Positions 44,673 to 54,165 are shown, counted from the stretch's first letter. The stretch is DNA of 64,000 bases from Pseudoclavibacter caeni (GCF_008831125.1 NZ_WBKA01000002.1:124001-188000), one strand, 5' to 3'. The notes: a model not told the origin generated them from the sequence alone. Translations and numbers: made by a program.

Positions 44673-45200
44673 GTGGACTCCTTCGTGCGCACGGAACGGC
44701 GGGCGGAGGAGTCGGCGCACGGGGTTCACGCCGCGAGCCTCGACTGTCGGCGAGGACAGGTCTCGTGGACCCGCTCGCGACGCCGTCGGCCTGGACTGGT
44801 GGCGACGACGCCCGTCATTCACGGTCTGGGAGAACAGACGCTACCCAATCTGTGTTTCCGGATGTTTCCCGGGATGTTTCGGGAATGTTACACGGGGCTG
44901 TGCGGGAGCGGGAGCGGGTCATGAGGTGTGTGGTTGGGCGCCAGGTGCGGGACAGGCCCGGGTGCGGGTCGGAAACGGCTGGACCGCGGAAGGGCACGAC
45001 CACGAACGCGCCAGGCTCCTACCGGGCAGCCACCTGCGTGCCAGAGGGTGGTGCGGAAGCGGTCGAGTCAGATCGCAGTGGCGCAGCCGTGGTCGGACGT
45101 GGTGCGTGCGGCACGGCCCCTCCGCTGATCGGCTGCGGGACTCCCCTGCTCCGCTGGTCGACGGCGGCCCCGTCGGATCGGCGAAGACCCTGCTGCCGAA
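44673..45200. other. Intergenic region between gltB and lgt (528 bp)
   Basis: The left third is the gltB leader (about 160 bases), followed by the promoter and half-site array at 44838-44891. From 44900 to 45200 I found no gene, no strong hairpin and no known RNA motif. A lone GGAAAC near 44972 is not paired with a second half-site. The lgt transcript must end somewhere here. Confidence 0.55.
44838..44891 (-). promoter_or_regulatory. GlnR-type operator array and promoter of gltBD
   Basis: Reading the minus strand, GTAAC (44891-44887), GAAAC (44880-44876), GAAAC (44868-44864) and GAAAC (44858-44854) follow one another with spacers of 6, 7 and 5 bases, about one helical turn each. The first pair is exactly the GlnR consensus GTNAC-N6-GAAAC. 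TAGCGT (44843-44838) is a possible -10 box 10 bases downstream of the last half-site. GlnR is the global nitrogen regulator of many actinobacteria. Confidence 0.75.
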
Positions 45201-46214
45201 TCAGTCGCGGGCCGAGTCTGTGGGCGCTGACGTGCTGCGCTCTCCCGACGCGGTGGCGGCAGAGGCATCCGATGCGGTGGTCGCGGTGCCTTCTCCCTCG
45301 GCGAGGGCGACGTCGGCCGCGTCCTCGAACAGCTGCTCGCCGGCGTCAGGCTCGCCCTCCGCCGCGGCGATCGCCGCCAGATGTCTCGGCAGGTAGGGGC
45401 TCGGCTCGAGGCCCGGATGGCGGCGCGCCTGCACGACCATGAGGATCAGACCGATGATGACGACGAGGATGGCGGCCCACTGGTTGACGCGCACGCCCAG
45501 GTACACCTCGGAGGGATCGAGGCGGATGCCCTCGATGAAGAAGCGGCCCACGCCGTACCAGATCAGGTACAGGCCGAAGGTGCGCCCCCACTGCAGCAGG
45601 AAGCGGCGCCCGGCCCACAGCAGCACGAACACGCCGAGGAGATCCCACAGCGACTCGTACAGGAAAGCCGGATGGAAGAGCGTGCCGGAGGGCAGCCCGA
45701 TCGGGAACGCCGCGTTCGAGCTCGGGATCTCGATGCCCCAGGGCAGGTCAGTCGGCGTACCGAACAGCTCGTTGTTGAAGTAGTTGCCCCAGCGGCCGAG
45801 CGCCTGGGCCAGCAGCACGCCTGGTGCGGCCGCGTCGAGCAGTGCGGTGAACCGCAGCCCGGCCAGTCGGCAGCCGATCCACGCGCCGAACGCACCGAGG
45901 ACGAGCGCGCCGAAGATCGCGAGCCCGCCCTCCCAGACGTACAGGAAGCGGAACGGGTCGCCCGAACCGGTGAAGTAGTCGCCCGGGTGGGTGAACACGT
46001 GATAGAGACGCCCGCCGATGATGCCGAGAGGCACCGCCCACAGGGCGATGTCGAGGATCACCCAGCCGTCGGCGCCCCGCCGCTTCAGCCGCACCCCGGC
46101 GATGAGGCTGGCGAGCACGATGCCGATGGCGATGATGATGCCGTAGTAGTGGATCGTGAGCGAGCCGATGCTGAAGGAGCCGGTGCCGGGGGTGGGGAAG
46201 CTGGCGAGAGTCAC
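45201..46214 (-). CDS. lgt: Prolipoprotein diacylglyceryl transferase
   Basis: The 337-residue membrane enzyme transfers diacylglyceryl from phosphatidylglycerol to the lipobox cysteine of prolipoproteins. It has seven helices and the family motifs 'IHYYGI', 'YVWEGGLAIFGALV' and 'GRWGNYFNNELFG'. The last 60 residues form an Ala/Thr/Ser/Glu-rich cytoplasmic tail, as in other actinobacterial Lgt. The start is GTG 46214, with TAGGAT 7 bases upstream. It follows trpA by 30 bases, a common order, yet has its own leaderless promoter. Confidence 0.97.
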   Translation of the reverse strand: MTLASFPTPGTGSFSIGSLTIHYYGIIIAIGIVLASLIAGVRLKRRGADGWVILDIALWAVPLGIIGGRLYHVFTHPGDYFTGSGDPFRFLYVWEGGLAIFGALVLGAFGAWIGCRLAGLRFTALLDAAAPGVLLAQALGRWGNYFNNELFGTPTDLPWGIEIPSSNAAFPIGLPSGTLFHPAFLYESLWDLLGVFVLLWAGRRFLLQWGRTFGLYLIWYGVGRFFIEGIRLDPSEVYLGVRVNQWAAILVVIIGLILMVVQARRHPGLEPSPYLPRHLAAIAAAEGEPDAGEQLFEDAADVALAEGEGTATTASDASAATASGERSTSAPTDSARD

Positions 46215-46221
46215 GAGTCGT

Positions 46222-46227
46222 ATCCTA
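46222..46227 (-). promoter_or_regulatory. Leaderless -10 element of lgt
   Basis: TAGGAT (46227-46222, minus strand) ends 7 bases before GTG 46214, within the short trpA-lgt gap. Confidence 0.55.
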
Positions 46228-46244
46228 GTCGTTCGCGCTCTGGG

Positions 46245-47072
46245 TCAGCCCTGTGTCTTGCCGGTGGCGAGGCGGGCGGCCAGTTCGGCCACCGCATCCG
46301 CACCGCCGTCGGCGAGCGCGCGCACGAACGCCGAGCCGACGATCGCCCCGTCGGCGTAACCGAGCACGTCACGCACCTGGTCGGGCCGGGAGATGCCGAG
46401 CCCGACGGCCAGCGGCCGGTCGGTGACCGCGCGCAGCCGGGCGGTGAGGCGCCCAGCGCGGGCGTCGACCTCGCTGCGGGCGCCGGTGACGCCCATCGTC
46501 GACACGACGTACACGAACCCTCGGGAGACCGCGCTGATGCGCTCGAGCCGCTCGTCCGAGGACGTCGGGGCGGCCAGGAAGACCCGGTCGAGCCCGTGGG
46601 CCTCGGCGGCGGCGATCCAGGCCTCCCCCTCGTCGGGGATGAGGTCGGGGGTGATGAGCCCGGACCCGCCCGCCTGGGCGAGGTCGCGGGCGTACGCGTC
46701 CACCCCGTGCTGGAGCACGAGGTTCCAGTACGACATGACGAGCACGGGCACGTCGACCCGCGAACGGATCGCCTCGATCGCGCGGAACACGTCGGCGACG
46801 CGGAACCCGCCGTCGATCGCGGCGGTCGTGGCCCGCTGGATGACCGGGCCGTCCATCACGGGATCAGAATAGGGCACGCCCAGCTCGATCACGTCGACGC
46901 CGTGCTCGGCCATGGCGACCACGGCGTCCACGCTGCCGGACAGGTCGGGGAACCCGACCGGCAGGTACCCGATGAGCGAGCCGTGCTCGCCGGCCACCTG
47001 TGCGGGGCCGGCCCCGGCCGCGCGCTCGCGCAACAGCGGCTCGACGCTCCTGGTCTGCACCGTCTCCGCCAT
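46245..47072 (-). CDS. trpA: Tryptophan synthase alpha chain
   Basis: The 275-residue TIM barrel cleaves indole-3-glycerol phosphate to indole. The catalytic residues lie in 'VIELGVPYSDPVMDGPVIQ' (Glu and Asp), with 'YLPVGFPD' and 'GFVYVVSTMGVTGAR' also typical. ATG 47072 overlaps the trpB stop by one base and has GAGGAGG 7 bases upstream; GTG 47075 is an alternative. The product binds TrpB so that indole is channelled. Confidence 0.97.
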   Translation of the reverse strand: MAETVQTRSVEPLLRERAAGAGPAQVAGEHGSLIGYLPVGFPDLSGSVDAVVAMAEHGVDVIELGVPYSDPVMDGPVIQRATTAAIDGGFRVADVFRAIEAIRSRVDVPVLVMSYWNLVLQHGVDAYARDLAQAGGSGLITPDLIPDEGEAWIAAAEAHGLDRVFLAAPTSSDERLERISAVSRGFVYVVSTMGVTGARSEVDARAGRLTARLRAVTDRPLAVGLGISRPDQVRDVLGYADGAIVGSAFVRALADGGADAVAELAARLATGKTQG

Positions 47073-48400
47073 CACCGGGCCTCCTCTCGCTCATCGGCAG
47101 ACGCCCCGGATGCAGCGCCATCCGCCTTCACGGCGCCATCCGCACCGTCAGCCCGCACGCCGGCGGCAGCCTTCGCGCTCGCCCCGCCCGGCAGGTCGTC
47201 AGGGTCGGTCAGGTAGCCGAACCAGCGGGCCGCCGTCTCCATGTCTTTGTCACCGCGACCGGAGATGTTCACGAGCAGCACCGCATCGGGGCCGAGCCGG
47301 CGGGCCTCGCGGATCGCGCCCGCGACCGCGTGGGCCGACTCGATGGCGGGGATGATGCCCTCGGTGCGCGACAGCTCGCGGAACGCGTCCATCGCGTCTG
47401 TGTCGCTGACCGCCTCGTAGCGTGCGCGGCCGGTGTCGGCCAGCCACGAGTGCTCTGGGCCGACGCCCGGGTAGTCGAGCCCGGCGGAGATCGAGTGACT
47501 CTCGATCGTCTGCCCGTCGGCGTCCTGCAGCAGGTAGCTGTACGCGCCGTGGAGGGCACCGGGGCGGCCGCGCTCGATGGTGGCCGCGTTGCGGTCGGTG
47601 TCGACCCCCTCGCCGCCGGCCTCGATGCCGAGGAGGGCGACATCCGCGTCGTCGAGGAACGCGTTGAAGATGCCCATCGCGTTCGACCCGCCGCCGACGC
47701 AGGCGATCACCTCGTCAGGCAGCCGGCCGGCCTGGTCGAGCATCTGCTGGCGCGCCTCGCGGCCGATGACGGCCTGCAGGTCGCGCACGATCTCCGGGAA
47801 CGGGTGCGGCCCGGCGACAGTGCCCATCAGGTAGTGGGTGTCGTCGAGGTGGGCGACCCAGTCGCGCAGGCCCTCGTTGATCGCGTCCTTGAGCGTGCGC
47901 GACCCGGTGCGGGCGGGGATGACCTGAGCGCCGAGCAGCTCCATGCGGGCGACGTTGAGCGCCTGGCGACGCATGTCGACCTCGCCCATATAGATCTGGC
48001 ACTCCATGCCGAACACGGCCGCGGCGGTCGCAGTGGCCACGCCGTGCTGGCCGGCGCCGGTCTCGGCGATCAACCGGGTCTTGCCCATCCGCTTCGCCAG
48101 CAGCGCCTGGCCGAGCACGTTGTTGATCTTGTGCGACCCGGTGTGGTTGAGATCCTCGCGTTTGAGCCAGATGCGGGTGCCGCCGACGGCCTCGCTCAGC
48201 CGCGGCGCGAACGTCAGCAGCGACGGACGCCCCGTGTACTCACGGGCCATGCGGGTGATCTCGGCCTGGAACGCCGGATCGGCCTGCGCCTCGCGCCACG
48301 TGCGCTCGAGCTCGTCGAGCGCGGCGATGAGCGGTTCGGGCACGAACCGCCCGCCGTACGAGCCGAAATAGGGACCCGTGATCTCGCTCAGCCTGGTCAT
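47072..48400 (-). CDS. trpB: Tryptophan synthase beta chain
   Basis: The 442-residue PLP enzyme condenses indole with serine. The PLP lysine is in '[13 protein letters not shown]', with '[11 protein letters not shown]' and '[12 protein letters not shown]' for cofactor phosphate binding. It is about 40 residues longer than usual because of an Ala/Asp-rich tail ('[18 protein letters not shown]'). Its ATG overlaps the trpC stop by four bases. Confidence 0.97.
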   Translation of the reverse strand: MTRLSEITGPYFGSYGGRFVPEPLIAALDELERTWREAQADPAFQAEITRMAREYTGRPSLLTFAPRLSEAVGGTRIWLKREDLNHTGSHKINNVLGQALLAKRMGKTRLIAETGAGQHGVATATAAAVFGMECQIYMGEVDMRRQALNVARMELLGAQVIPARTGSRTLKDAINEGLRDWVAHLDDTHYLMGTVAGPHPFPEIVRDLQAVIGREARQQMLDQAGRLPDEVIACVGGGSNAMGIFNAFLDDADVALLGIEAGGEGVDTDRNAATIERGRPGALHGAYSYLLQDADGQTIESHSISAGLDYPGVGPEHSWLADTGRARYEAVSDTDAMDAFRELSRTEGIIPAIESAHAVAGAIREARRLGPDAVLLVNISGRGDKDMETAARWFGYLTDPDDLPGGASAKAAAGVRADGADGAVKADGAASGASADEREEAR

Positions 48401-49254
48401 GATCTCCTTTCACCGGCGGGGGCCGGGGGCGGCGGCCGGGGCGGCGTCCGCCCGCACCGGGCCACGACCGCATCGGTGCCGGCACGCAGGAACGCGTCAA
48501 GGGTCTCGGCGGGGTCGCCGGTGACGAGCGCCTGGCCGATCAGGACGGCGTCGGCGCCGGCCCGCCGGTAGTCGGCGACATGCCCGGGAGCGCGCACGGC
48601 CGACTCGGCCACGCGCACCGCGCCCTCGGGGATGGCGCGGGCGAGCTCGCCGAACCGCTCGGGATGCTCGTCGAAGGTGGTCAGGTCGCGGGCGTTGACC
48701 CCGATGATGCGGGCGCCGCTGGCGACCGCGCGCTCGACCTCGGATGCGGTGTGCGTCTCGACGAGCGCCTGCATGCCGAGCGATTCGGCCAGCTCACGCA
48801 GGGTGCGCAGCCGGTCGTCGTCGAGCCCCGCGACGATGAGCAGCACGAGATCAGCGCCGGCCGCGCGGGCCTCGACGATCTGGTACTCGGTGGCGATGAA
48901 GTCCTTGCGCAGCACCGGGATGTCGACCCGGGCGCGCACGGCCCGCAGGTCGTCGAGCGAGCCGTGGAACCGGGTGCGCTCGGTGAGCACGCTGACCACC
49001 GACGCGCCGTGCTCGGCGTAGACGGCGGCGAGCGCCGCCGGGTCGGGGATCTCGGCGAGCGCGCCGCGCGACGGGCTGGCACGCTTCACCTCGGCGATGA
49101 CGTGGACGGTGTCACGCGGGGCCAGCGCGGCGAGCACGTCACGGGCGGGCGGCTGCCCCTCCGCCTGCTCGCGCACGTGCCCGATCGGCTCGACGGCCTC
49201 GCGGGCGGCAGCGTCCGCGAGCGCCGCCTCATAGAGGCTGTCGAGGATGCTCAT
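48397..49254 (-). CDS. trpC: Indole-3-glycerol phosphate synthase
   Basis: The 285-residue TIM barrel converts CdRP to indole-3-glycerol phosphate. '[13 protein letters not shown]' carries the catalytic lysine, and 'VLRKDFI', '[12 protein letters not shown]', 'GVNARDL' and '[14 protein letters not shown]' match the family. A Pro/Arg-rich tail follows the barrel. It starts 8 bases after the small membrane gene at 49263-49505, so both are read from the TAGACT promoter upstream of that gene. Confidence 0.96.
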   Translation of the reverse strand: MSILDSLYEAALADAAAREAVEPIGHVREQAEGQPPARDVLAALAPRDTVHVIAEVKRASPSRGALAEIPDPAALAAVYAEHGASVVSVLTERTRFHGSLDDLRAVRARVDIPVLRKDFIATEYQIVEARAAGADLVLLIVAGLDDDRLRTLRELAESLGMQALVETHTASEVERAVASGARIIGVNARDLTTFDEHPERFGELARAIPEGAVRVAESAVRAPGHVADYRRAGADAVLIGQALVTGDPAETLDAFLRAGTDAVVARCGRTPPRPPPPAPAGERRS

Positions 49255-49262
49255 GCCGGTGC

Positions 49263-49505
49263 TCAGTGCCGAGGCTTGGGGGTGAACTTCGGGCCATGCA
49301 CGCCATAGCCCATCTTCGCCATGACGATGCCGACGATGACGCCGACGGCGGCGATGATCGCGGCGACGAGCACGCCGGTGGGGATGCCGCCGACGAAGAA
49401 GACGGCGCCGATGACGAAGGCGATCAGGATGATGGTCACGCTGGTCCACGCGGCCGGGGAACTCCCGTGGCCGGGGTTGACGATGTCTTCGCTGTACTCG
49501 CTCAT
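49263..49505 (-). CDS. Small membrane protein of the trp operon (HGxxPAAW family)
   Basis: The 80-residue protein has the signature 'HGSSPAAW' at residues 13-20, two closely spaced helices (about 21-42 and 45-63) and a basic end ('GVHGPKFTPKPRH'). The family is conserved beside trpC in many actinobacteria; its role is unknown. GAGGAGAAG precedes the ATG, and TAGACT lies 31 bases upstream, giving a promoter for this gene and trpCBA. Confidence 0.85.
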   Translation of the reverse strand: MSEYSEDIVNPGHGSSPAAWTSVTIILIAFVIGAVFFVGGIPTGVLVAAIIAAVGVIVGIVMAKMGYGVHGPKFTPKPRH

Positions 49506-49536
49506 TGCTTCTCCTCGAGGTGGGTGACGGTGTCTC

Positions 49537-49542
49537 AGTCTA
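49537..49542 (-). promoter_or_regulatory. -10 element for the small membrane gene and trpCBA
   Basis: TAGACT (49542-49537, minus strand) would start a short leader with a ribosome site. It splits the trp cluster into trpE-membrane gene and membrane gene-trpCBA units. Confidence 0.5.
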
Positions 49543-49582
49543 GTCGGTCGTCCGGGAGTGTCTGTGCAGGCGCCCGGGCTGT

Positions 49583-49608
49583 GGCCGCCGTGGCAGCGGA
49601 CGGCGGCC
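49583..49608 (-). terminator. Hairpin after the Trp-associated membrane gene
   Basis: GGCCGCCG (49583-49590) pairs with CGGCGGCC (49601-49608) around a 10-base loop, 14 bases after the stop of the upstream gene and before the next promoter. No T-tract follows; it could equally be an attenuating structure. Confidence 0.45.
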
Positions 49609-49622
49609 CGTGCAGCGTGGAC

Positions 49623-50339
49623 TCAGCGGCGATCACGCGGATCGTCGCCGCCACCCGCCGGTTCTTCGGCGGCCTCCGCGTCGCCTGCCTCGACCGTGGG
49701 GTCGAGCCCGACGGAGAGGGCGTCCCACGTCTGCGCGGCGGGGATCGCGCCCACGGGGCTCGGCCCGCGCACGGCCTCCGCAGTGGGCATCTGGAACCGG
49801 CGGACGGTGCGCCGCCAGCGTCCGGCGGCGACGAGCACCCACACGGCGTGCAGGGCGGCGAGGACGGCGGCCACGGCGGCGACCCACAGCCAGCCGCTGA
49901 AGGCGGGGTCGCCGACCATGCCGGCGAGCGTGTGGGGGCCGGTGACCCCGGTGGCCTCGCCGAGGGCGGCGGCGGACACGTCGAGCGGGTCGACGAGCAC
50001 CTGGCGGATCGCCCACAGCGCCCCGCCCGCGACAGCGAGCTCGATGACGGCGAGCACGCGGGCGAGCACCGGCCCGGCGAGCCCCATCACAGCGACGACG
50101 GCGAGCAGGGTGAGCCCCTCGGCCTGCACGACCGCGGCGGCCTGCTGACCCTTGACCGTCACCTCGACGCCGCCGGGCTCGACCGTCCAGGTGATCCACG
50201 ACTGCGAGACGGAGAGTGCGACCAGCGCCCCGACGACGAGGCCGGCGACGACGGCTCCACCCCGGCGGGTGCCGTGGCCAGCGGATCCGTTCCCCGGACG
50301 GGTGGAACCGGACCGGAATGACGCGGCGCGCTCAGTCAC
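49623..50339 (-). CDS. Trp biosynthesis-associated membrane protein
   Basis: The 238-residue protein has four apolar segments (about 28-48, 75-95, 100-115 and 150-172), an extracytoplasmic loop after the first with 'SQSWITWTV' and a charged cytoplasmic tail. Its place between trpE and trpC, and this helix pattern, fit the actinobacterial trp-operon membrane protein family (TP_oprn type). A transport or scaffolding role has been suggested for such proteins but not shown. The GTG start overlaps the trpE stop by 8 bases. Confidence 0.8.
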   Translation of the reverse strand: MTERAASFRSGSTRPGNGSAGHGTRRGGAVVAGLVVGALVALSVSQSWITWTVEPGGVEVTVKGQQAAAVVQAEGLTLLAVVAVMGLAGPVLARVLAVIELAVAGGALWAIRQVLVDPLDVSAAALGEATGVTGPHTLAGMVGDPAFSGWLWVAAVAAVLAALHAVWVLVAAGRWRRTVRRFQMPTAEAVRGPSPVGAIPAAQTWDALSVGLDPTVEAGDAEAAEEPAGGGDDPRDRR

Positions 50340-52083
50340 GCTCGCTCCCAGCGCTCGCCGCGGCCTCGCCGGCCGGCTCCGGGGACGCGGTGCCCGCCGC
50401 AGGATGCACGGTCGAGGCGATCGCGACGGCCCGCAGCGGCGCCATCGCCTTGTTGCGCGACTCCTGGTACTCGCTCTCGGGCACCGAGTCGGCGACGAGG
50501 CCGGCGCCCGCCTGCACGGTCGCGCGCCCGCCGCTGATCACGGCGGTGCGGATCGCGATGGCGAGGTCGGCGTCGCCGGCGAAGTCGAAGTAGCCGACCA
50601 CCCCGCCGTACACGCCCCGGCCGGCGGGCTCGAGCTCCTCGATGAGCTCCAGCGCCCGGGGCTTCGGCGCGCCGGAGAGGGTGCCGGCCGGGAACGTCGC
50701 GGCGAGCACGTCGACGGCGTCGAGCCCGTCGGCGACGTGGCCCTCGACCGACGAGCTGATGTGCATGATGTGGCTGAACCGCTCGATGAGCATGAACTCA
50801 CTCACCCGCACGCTCTCCGGGTCGCAGACCTTCATCAGGTCGTTGCGGGCCAGGTCGACGAGCATGAGGTGCTCGCTGCGCTCCTTCTCGTCGGCGAGCA
50901 GCTCCTCGGCGAGGGCCGCGTCCCGCTCCGGGGTGGCCCCGCGCGGGCGGGAGCCGGCGATCGGATGCGAGACGACATGCCCGTCGGTGACCTTCACGAG
51001 TGCCTCGGGCGAGGCACCCACGACATGCAGCGGGGCGCCGGTGACGTCCCGGTGCGTCTGCAGGTACATGTACGGGCTCGGGTTGAGCGTGCGCAGCACC
51101 CGGTAGACGTCGAGCGGGTCGGCGTCGGTGTCGAGGTCGAACCGCTGGCTGATGACAACCTGGAAGATGTCGCCGGCGCGCACGTGCTCCTTCGCCTGCT
51201 CGACCGAGGCGAGGAAGTCGGCCTTCGGCGTGCGGTGAGTGGGCGACGCGGGCACGTCGACGTCCACCTCGTCGAGCGTGGCGACCGCGGGACGCGCCAG
51301 CCGGCGGGCGAGGTCGTCGAGCGCCGCCTGGGCGCGCGCCCACACCGCGTCGAGGCCGGGGCGGGCGACCGCGCCGGCGACCGAGGCAGCGGCATCAGAG
51401 GCAGTGGCAGGCGACCCGTCCGGGTCGATGAGCGCGTTGTGCACGAGCCACACCGTGCCATACCGGTGGTCGATCGCGACCAGGTCGCGCACGAGCGACA
51501 GACTCAGCAGCGGGGCCGTGGTCTCGGCGGGGTGACGCCGCTCGATGCGCTCGAGCTCGCGGATCGCATCCCACCCGACGTAGCCGACCAGGCCGCTCGT
51601 CAGTGACGGCACGCCCGGCACCCGCTCGGTCGCCCAGCGGCGCACGACCTGCTGCACCGCGTCGAAGCAGCGGTCGGGCACGGGACCGCCGAACAGCCGG
51701 GTCGCGTCGACCTCCACCGGCGCGGCGGCAGCGCCCTGTGCCGCGACGGCGTCCGCATGCTGGGCCGCGTCGGGGTCGCCAGCGGCGCGCGCAGACGCGG
51801 CGGGCGCCGGTGCGGGATGCCAGACCGGGTGCCCGGACGCGTCCGCGGTGAGCAGCCCGTACGAGGAGGCGCCAATGAACGAGAACCGCCCCCACTCCCC
51901 CGCCGAGTCGGCGCTCTCCAGCAGGAACGTGCCGGGACGGTCGTCGGCGAGCTTGCGGTAGACGCCCAGCGGGGTCTCCGAGTCGCCGAGCAGCCGGCGC
52001 ACGACCGGGACGATCGCGTGGCCGGCGGCGAGCTCGGCGAAGCGCTCGCGGGTGGTCGCCGCGGATCCGAACGGTGCGTTCAT
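50332..52083 (-). CDS. trpE: Anthranilate synthase component I
   Basis: The 583-residue chorismate-utilising enzyme makes anthranilate with ammonia from TrpG. 'LLESADS' at residues 54-60 is the tryptophan feedback site, and the catalytic C-terminal part shows 'FQVVISQRF', 'PSPYMYLQ', 'SHPIAGSRPRG', 'EHLMLVDLARNDL' and 'TFPAGTLSGAPK'. Around residues 90-125 there is an Ala-rich insert. AGAGGA lies about ten bases before ATG 52083, with a hairpin just upstream. No trpG or trpD is in the window, so they are encoded elsewhere. Confidence 0.97.
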   Translation of the reverse strand: MNAPFGSAATTRERFAELAAGHAIVPVVRRLLGDSETPLGVYRKLADDRPGTFLLESADSAGEWGRFSFIGASSYGLLTADASGHPVWHPAPAPAASARAAGDPDAAQHADAVAAQGAAAAPVEVDATRLFGGPVPDRCFDAVQQVVRRWATERVPGVPSLTSGLVGYVGWDAIRELERIERRHPAETTAPLLSLSLVRDLVAIDHRYGTVWLVHNALIDPDGSPATASDAAASVAGAVARPGLDAVWARAQAALDDLARRLARPAVATLDEVDVDVPASPTHRTPKADFLASVEQAKEHVRAGDIFQVVISQRFDLDTDADPLDVYRVLRTLNPSPYMYLQTHRDVTGAPLHVVGASPEALVKVTDGHVVSHPIAGSRPRGATPERDAALAEELLADEKERSEHLMLVDLARNDLMKVCDPESVRVSEFMLIERFSHIMHISSSVEGHVADGLDAVDVLAATFPAGTLSGAPKPRALELIEELEPAGRGVYGGVVGYFDFAGDADLAIAIRTAVISGGRATVQAGAGLVADSVPESEYQESRNKAMAPLRAVAIASTVHPAAGTASPEPAGEAAASAGSERD

Positions 52084-52099
52084 GCGTGTGGTTCCTCTC

Positions 52100-52120
52100 C
52101 GCGCCCGCCGGACGGGCGCG
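52100..52120 (-). promoter_or_regulatory. Hairpin between hisI and trpE
   Basis: An 8-bp perfect stem (52100-52107 with 52113-52120) with a 5-base loop stands 16 bases before the trpE ATG and next to its ribosome site. It could end the his transcript or lower trpE translation. No leader peptide with Trp codons is visible, so classical attenuation is unlikely. Confidence 0.4.
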
Positions 52121-52157
52121 TCCTCGAATCTGTCAGCCAGATCGGCCTCGCCGCGGC

Positions 52158-52514
52158 TCAGACCTCGTCCCGCTCCCACAGCCGGCGGCCGGTGAAGCAG
52201 GTGCGGGTGCCGGTGTGGCAGGCCGCCCCGGTCTGGTCGACCCGGGCGAGCAGGGTGTCGCCGTCGCAGTCCATGTCGAGTGACACGAGGCGCTGCACGT
52301 GCCCGCTCGTCTCGCCTTTGCGCCAGATCTCGCCGCGGGAGCGGGACCAGAACACGGTGCGCCCCTCGTCGAGGGTCAGCCGCACGGTCTCGGCGTTCAT
52401 CCACGCGACCATGAGCACCTCGCCGCTGTCGAACTGCTGGACGACCACAGGCACCAGGCCGCGCGCGTCGTAGCGGATGTGCGCGACGTCGACCGTCTCG
52501 ACGGTGTCGCTCAT
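52158..52514 (-). CDS. hisI: Phosphoribosyl-AMP cyclohydrolase
   Basis: The 118-residue enzyme opens the adenine ring of PR-AMP, the third step of histidine synthesis. Typical motifs are 'VLMVAWMNAETVRLTL', 'WSRSRGEIWRKGETSGHVQ', 'DMDCDGDTLLARV' and the zinc cysteines of 'GAACHTGTRTCF'. Its ATG shares one base with the hisF stop (TGATG). The pyrophosphohydrolase step is a separate gene (hisE) here. Confidence 0.97.
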   Translation of the reverse strand: MSDTVETVDVAHIRYDARGLVPVVVQQFDSGEVLMVAWMNAETVRLTLDEGRTVFWSRSRGEIWRKGETSGHVQRLVSLDMDCDGDTLLARVDQTGAACHTGTRTCFTGRRLWERDEV

Positions 52515-53308
52515 CAGGCGACCTCCAGGATCTCCCGGGGCGGCACCCGCCGCACCTCGAAGCCGGCGTCGCCCAGGGCCTGCTTGACGTCGGCGATGGC
52601 GATCTGCCGGCGGTGGAACACGCTCGCGGCGAGCACCGCGTCCGCCCCCGCCCGCGCCGCGTCGACGAAGTGCTCGACCCGGCCGGCGCCGCCGGAGGCG
52701 ATGATCGGGGCGTTCACCACGCCGCGCAGCCGCTCGATGAGCTCGAGGTCGAAGCCGTCCTGCGTGCCGTCGGCGTCGATCGAGTTGACGAGCAGCTCGC
52801 CGGCGCCGAGGTCCACGGCCCGCTGCGCCCACTCGATCGCGTCGATGTCGGTCTCGGTGCGTCCGCCGCGGGTCGTCACGACGAACCCGGACTCGCCCCG
52901 GGGGCTGCGCTTGATGTCGAGCGACAGCACGGTCACCTGCGCGCCGAACCGGTCGGCGATCTCGGTGAGCACCTCGGGGCGCGCGATCGCGGCCGAGTTG
53001 ATGCTGATCTTGTCGGCGCCGGACGCGAGCAGCCGGGCCACGTCGTCCACCGTGCGCACGCCGCCGCCCACGGTCAGCGGGATGAACACCTGCTCGGCCG
53101 TGCGGCGCACGACGTCATGCATCGTCGCCCGGTTCTCGACGGTCGCGGTGACGTCGAGGAAGGTCACCTCGTCGGCACCCTCGTCGTAGTAGCGGGCGGC
53201 GAGCTCGACCGGATCGCCCTCGTCGCGGAGGTTCTTGAAGTTCACACCCTTGACCACCCGACCGTCGGCGACGTCGAGGCAGGGGATGACGCGGATCGCG
53301 AGGGCCAT
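52514..53308 (-). CDS. hisF: Imidazole glycerol phosphate synthase subunit HisF
   Basis: The 264-residue TIM barrel is the cyclase half of the HisH-HisF enzyme. '[17 protein letters not shown]' carries catalytic Asp11, '[19 protein letters not shown]' the second catalytic Asp, and '[14 protein letters not shown]' a phosphate site. HisH is not in the window. Its ATG overlaps the hisG stop by one base. Confidence 0.97.
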   Translation of the reverse strand: MALAIRVIPCLDVADGRVVKGVNFKNLRDEGDPVELAARYYDEGADEVTFLDVTATVENRATMHDVVRRTAEQVFIPLTVGGGVRTVDDVARLLASGADKISINSAAIARPEVLTEIADRFGAQVTVLSLDIKRSPRGESGFVVTTRGGRTETDIDAIEWAQRAVDLGAGELLVNSIDADGTQDGFDLELIERLRGVVNAPIIASGGAGRVEHFVDAARAGADAVLAASVFHRRQIAIADVKQALGDAGFEVRRVPPREILEVA

Positions 53309-54165
53309 CAGATCCTCGCCGTGTTCAGCGTGCTGACCAGGATGGCGCGGGCGCCGATGCGGTACAGCTCGTCGACGGTGTCGTTGATGTGCTGCCGGGG
53401 CGCCATCGCGCGCACGGCCAGCCAGTCGGTGTCGGCCAGCGGCGAGACCGTCGGCGACTCGAGCCCCGGGGTGAGCGCGGTGGCCTCGTCGAGGTGCTCC
53501 TTGGGCACGTCGTAGTCGAGCAGCACGTACTCGCGGGCGACCCGCACCCCCTGCAGGCGCTCGCCGAGCACGCGGGCCTCGGCGTTCAGCTCCGCGTCGG
53601 TGCGCGCCCTCGGCGAGCTGACGAGTACCGCCGACGACTCGAGCACGACGGGGCCGAAGATCTGCAGGCCCGCGTACCGCAGGGTGGTGCCGGTCTCCAC
53701 GACATCCGCGACGACGTCGGCGACGCCCAGGCGGATCGCGTTCTCGACCGCGCCGTCCAGGTGCACGAGGTGGACGCTGATGTCCCGCTCGGCGAGGTAG
53801 TCGCCGAGCAGCTTCGAGTAGCTCGTCGCCACCCGCAGCCCGGCGATGTCGGCCAGGTCGTGGAAACGTCCCGGCTCGCCGGCCAGACGGAACTTCGAGC
53901 GGCCGAACTTGAGATCCATCTCCGCAGTCGCCTCGGTCTCGCTGTCGAGCAGGAAGTCACGCCCGGTGACGCCGACGTCCACCGCGCCGGATCCGACATA
54001 CGTGGCGATGTCGCGCGGGCGCAGGTAGAAGAACTCCACGCCGTTGTGCTCGTCGAGCACGTACAGATCGCGCGTGTCACGGCGGGTCGCGTACCCCGCC
54101 TGCTTGAGCATGTCGATGGCGGCCTGGCTCAGCACGCCCTTGTTCGGAATGGCCACACGAAGCAC
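53308..54165 (-). CDS. hisG: ATP phosphoribosyltransferase, long form
   Basis: The 285-residue enzyme joins ATP and PRPP in the first step of histidine synthesis. The length and the C-terminal regulatory ACT-like domain ('[19 protein letters not shown]', '[13 protein letters not shown]') mark the long, histidine-inhibited form that needs no HisZ. '[20 protein letters not shown]' carries the PRPP loop. The start is GTG 54165 with GAGGGAG 6 bases upstream. It follows hisE after 214 bases. Confidence 0.97.
   Translation of the reverse strand: MLRVAIPNKGVLSQAAIDMLKQAGYATRRDTRDLYVLDEHNGVEFFYLRPRDIATYVGSGAVDVGVTGRDFLLDSETEATAEMDLKFGRSKFRLAGEPGRFHDLADIAGLRVATSYSKLLGDYLAERDISVHLVHLDGAVENAIRLGVADVVADVVETGTTLRYAGLQIFGPVVLESSAVLVSSPRARTDAELNAEARVLGERLQGVRVAREYVLLDYDVPKEHLDEATALTPGLESPTVSPLADTDWLAVRAMAPRQHINDTVDELYRIGARAILVSTLNTARI

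Noticed and set aside
44960-44990. Second GlnR site (GGAAAC) further upstream of gltB
   Set aside because: No partner half-site at the right spacing; a single five-base match is expected by chance.
52084-52157. Tryptophan attenuator before trpE
   Set aside because: A hairpin is present but there is no short leader frame with adjacent Trp codons and no alternative pairing, so classical attenuation is not supported.
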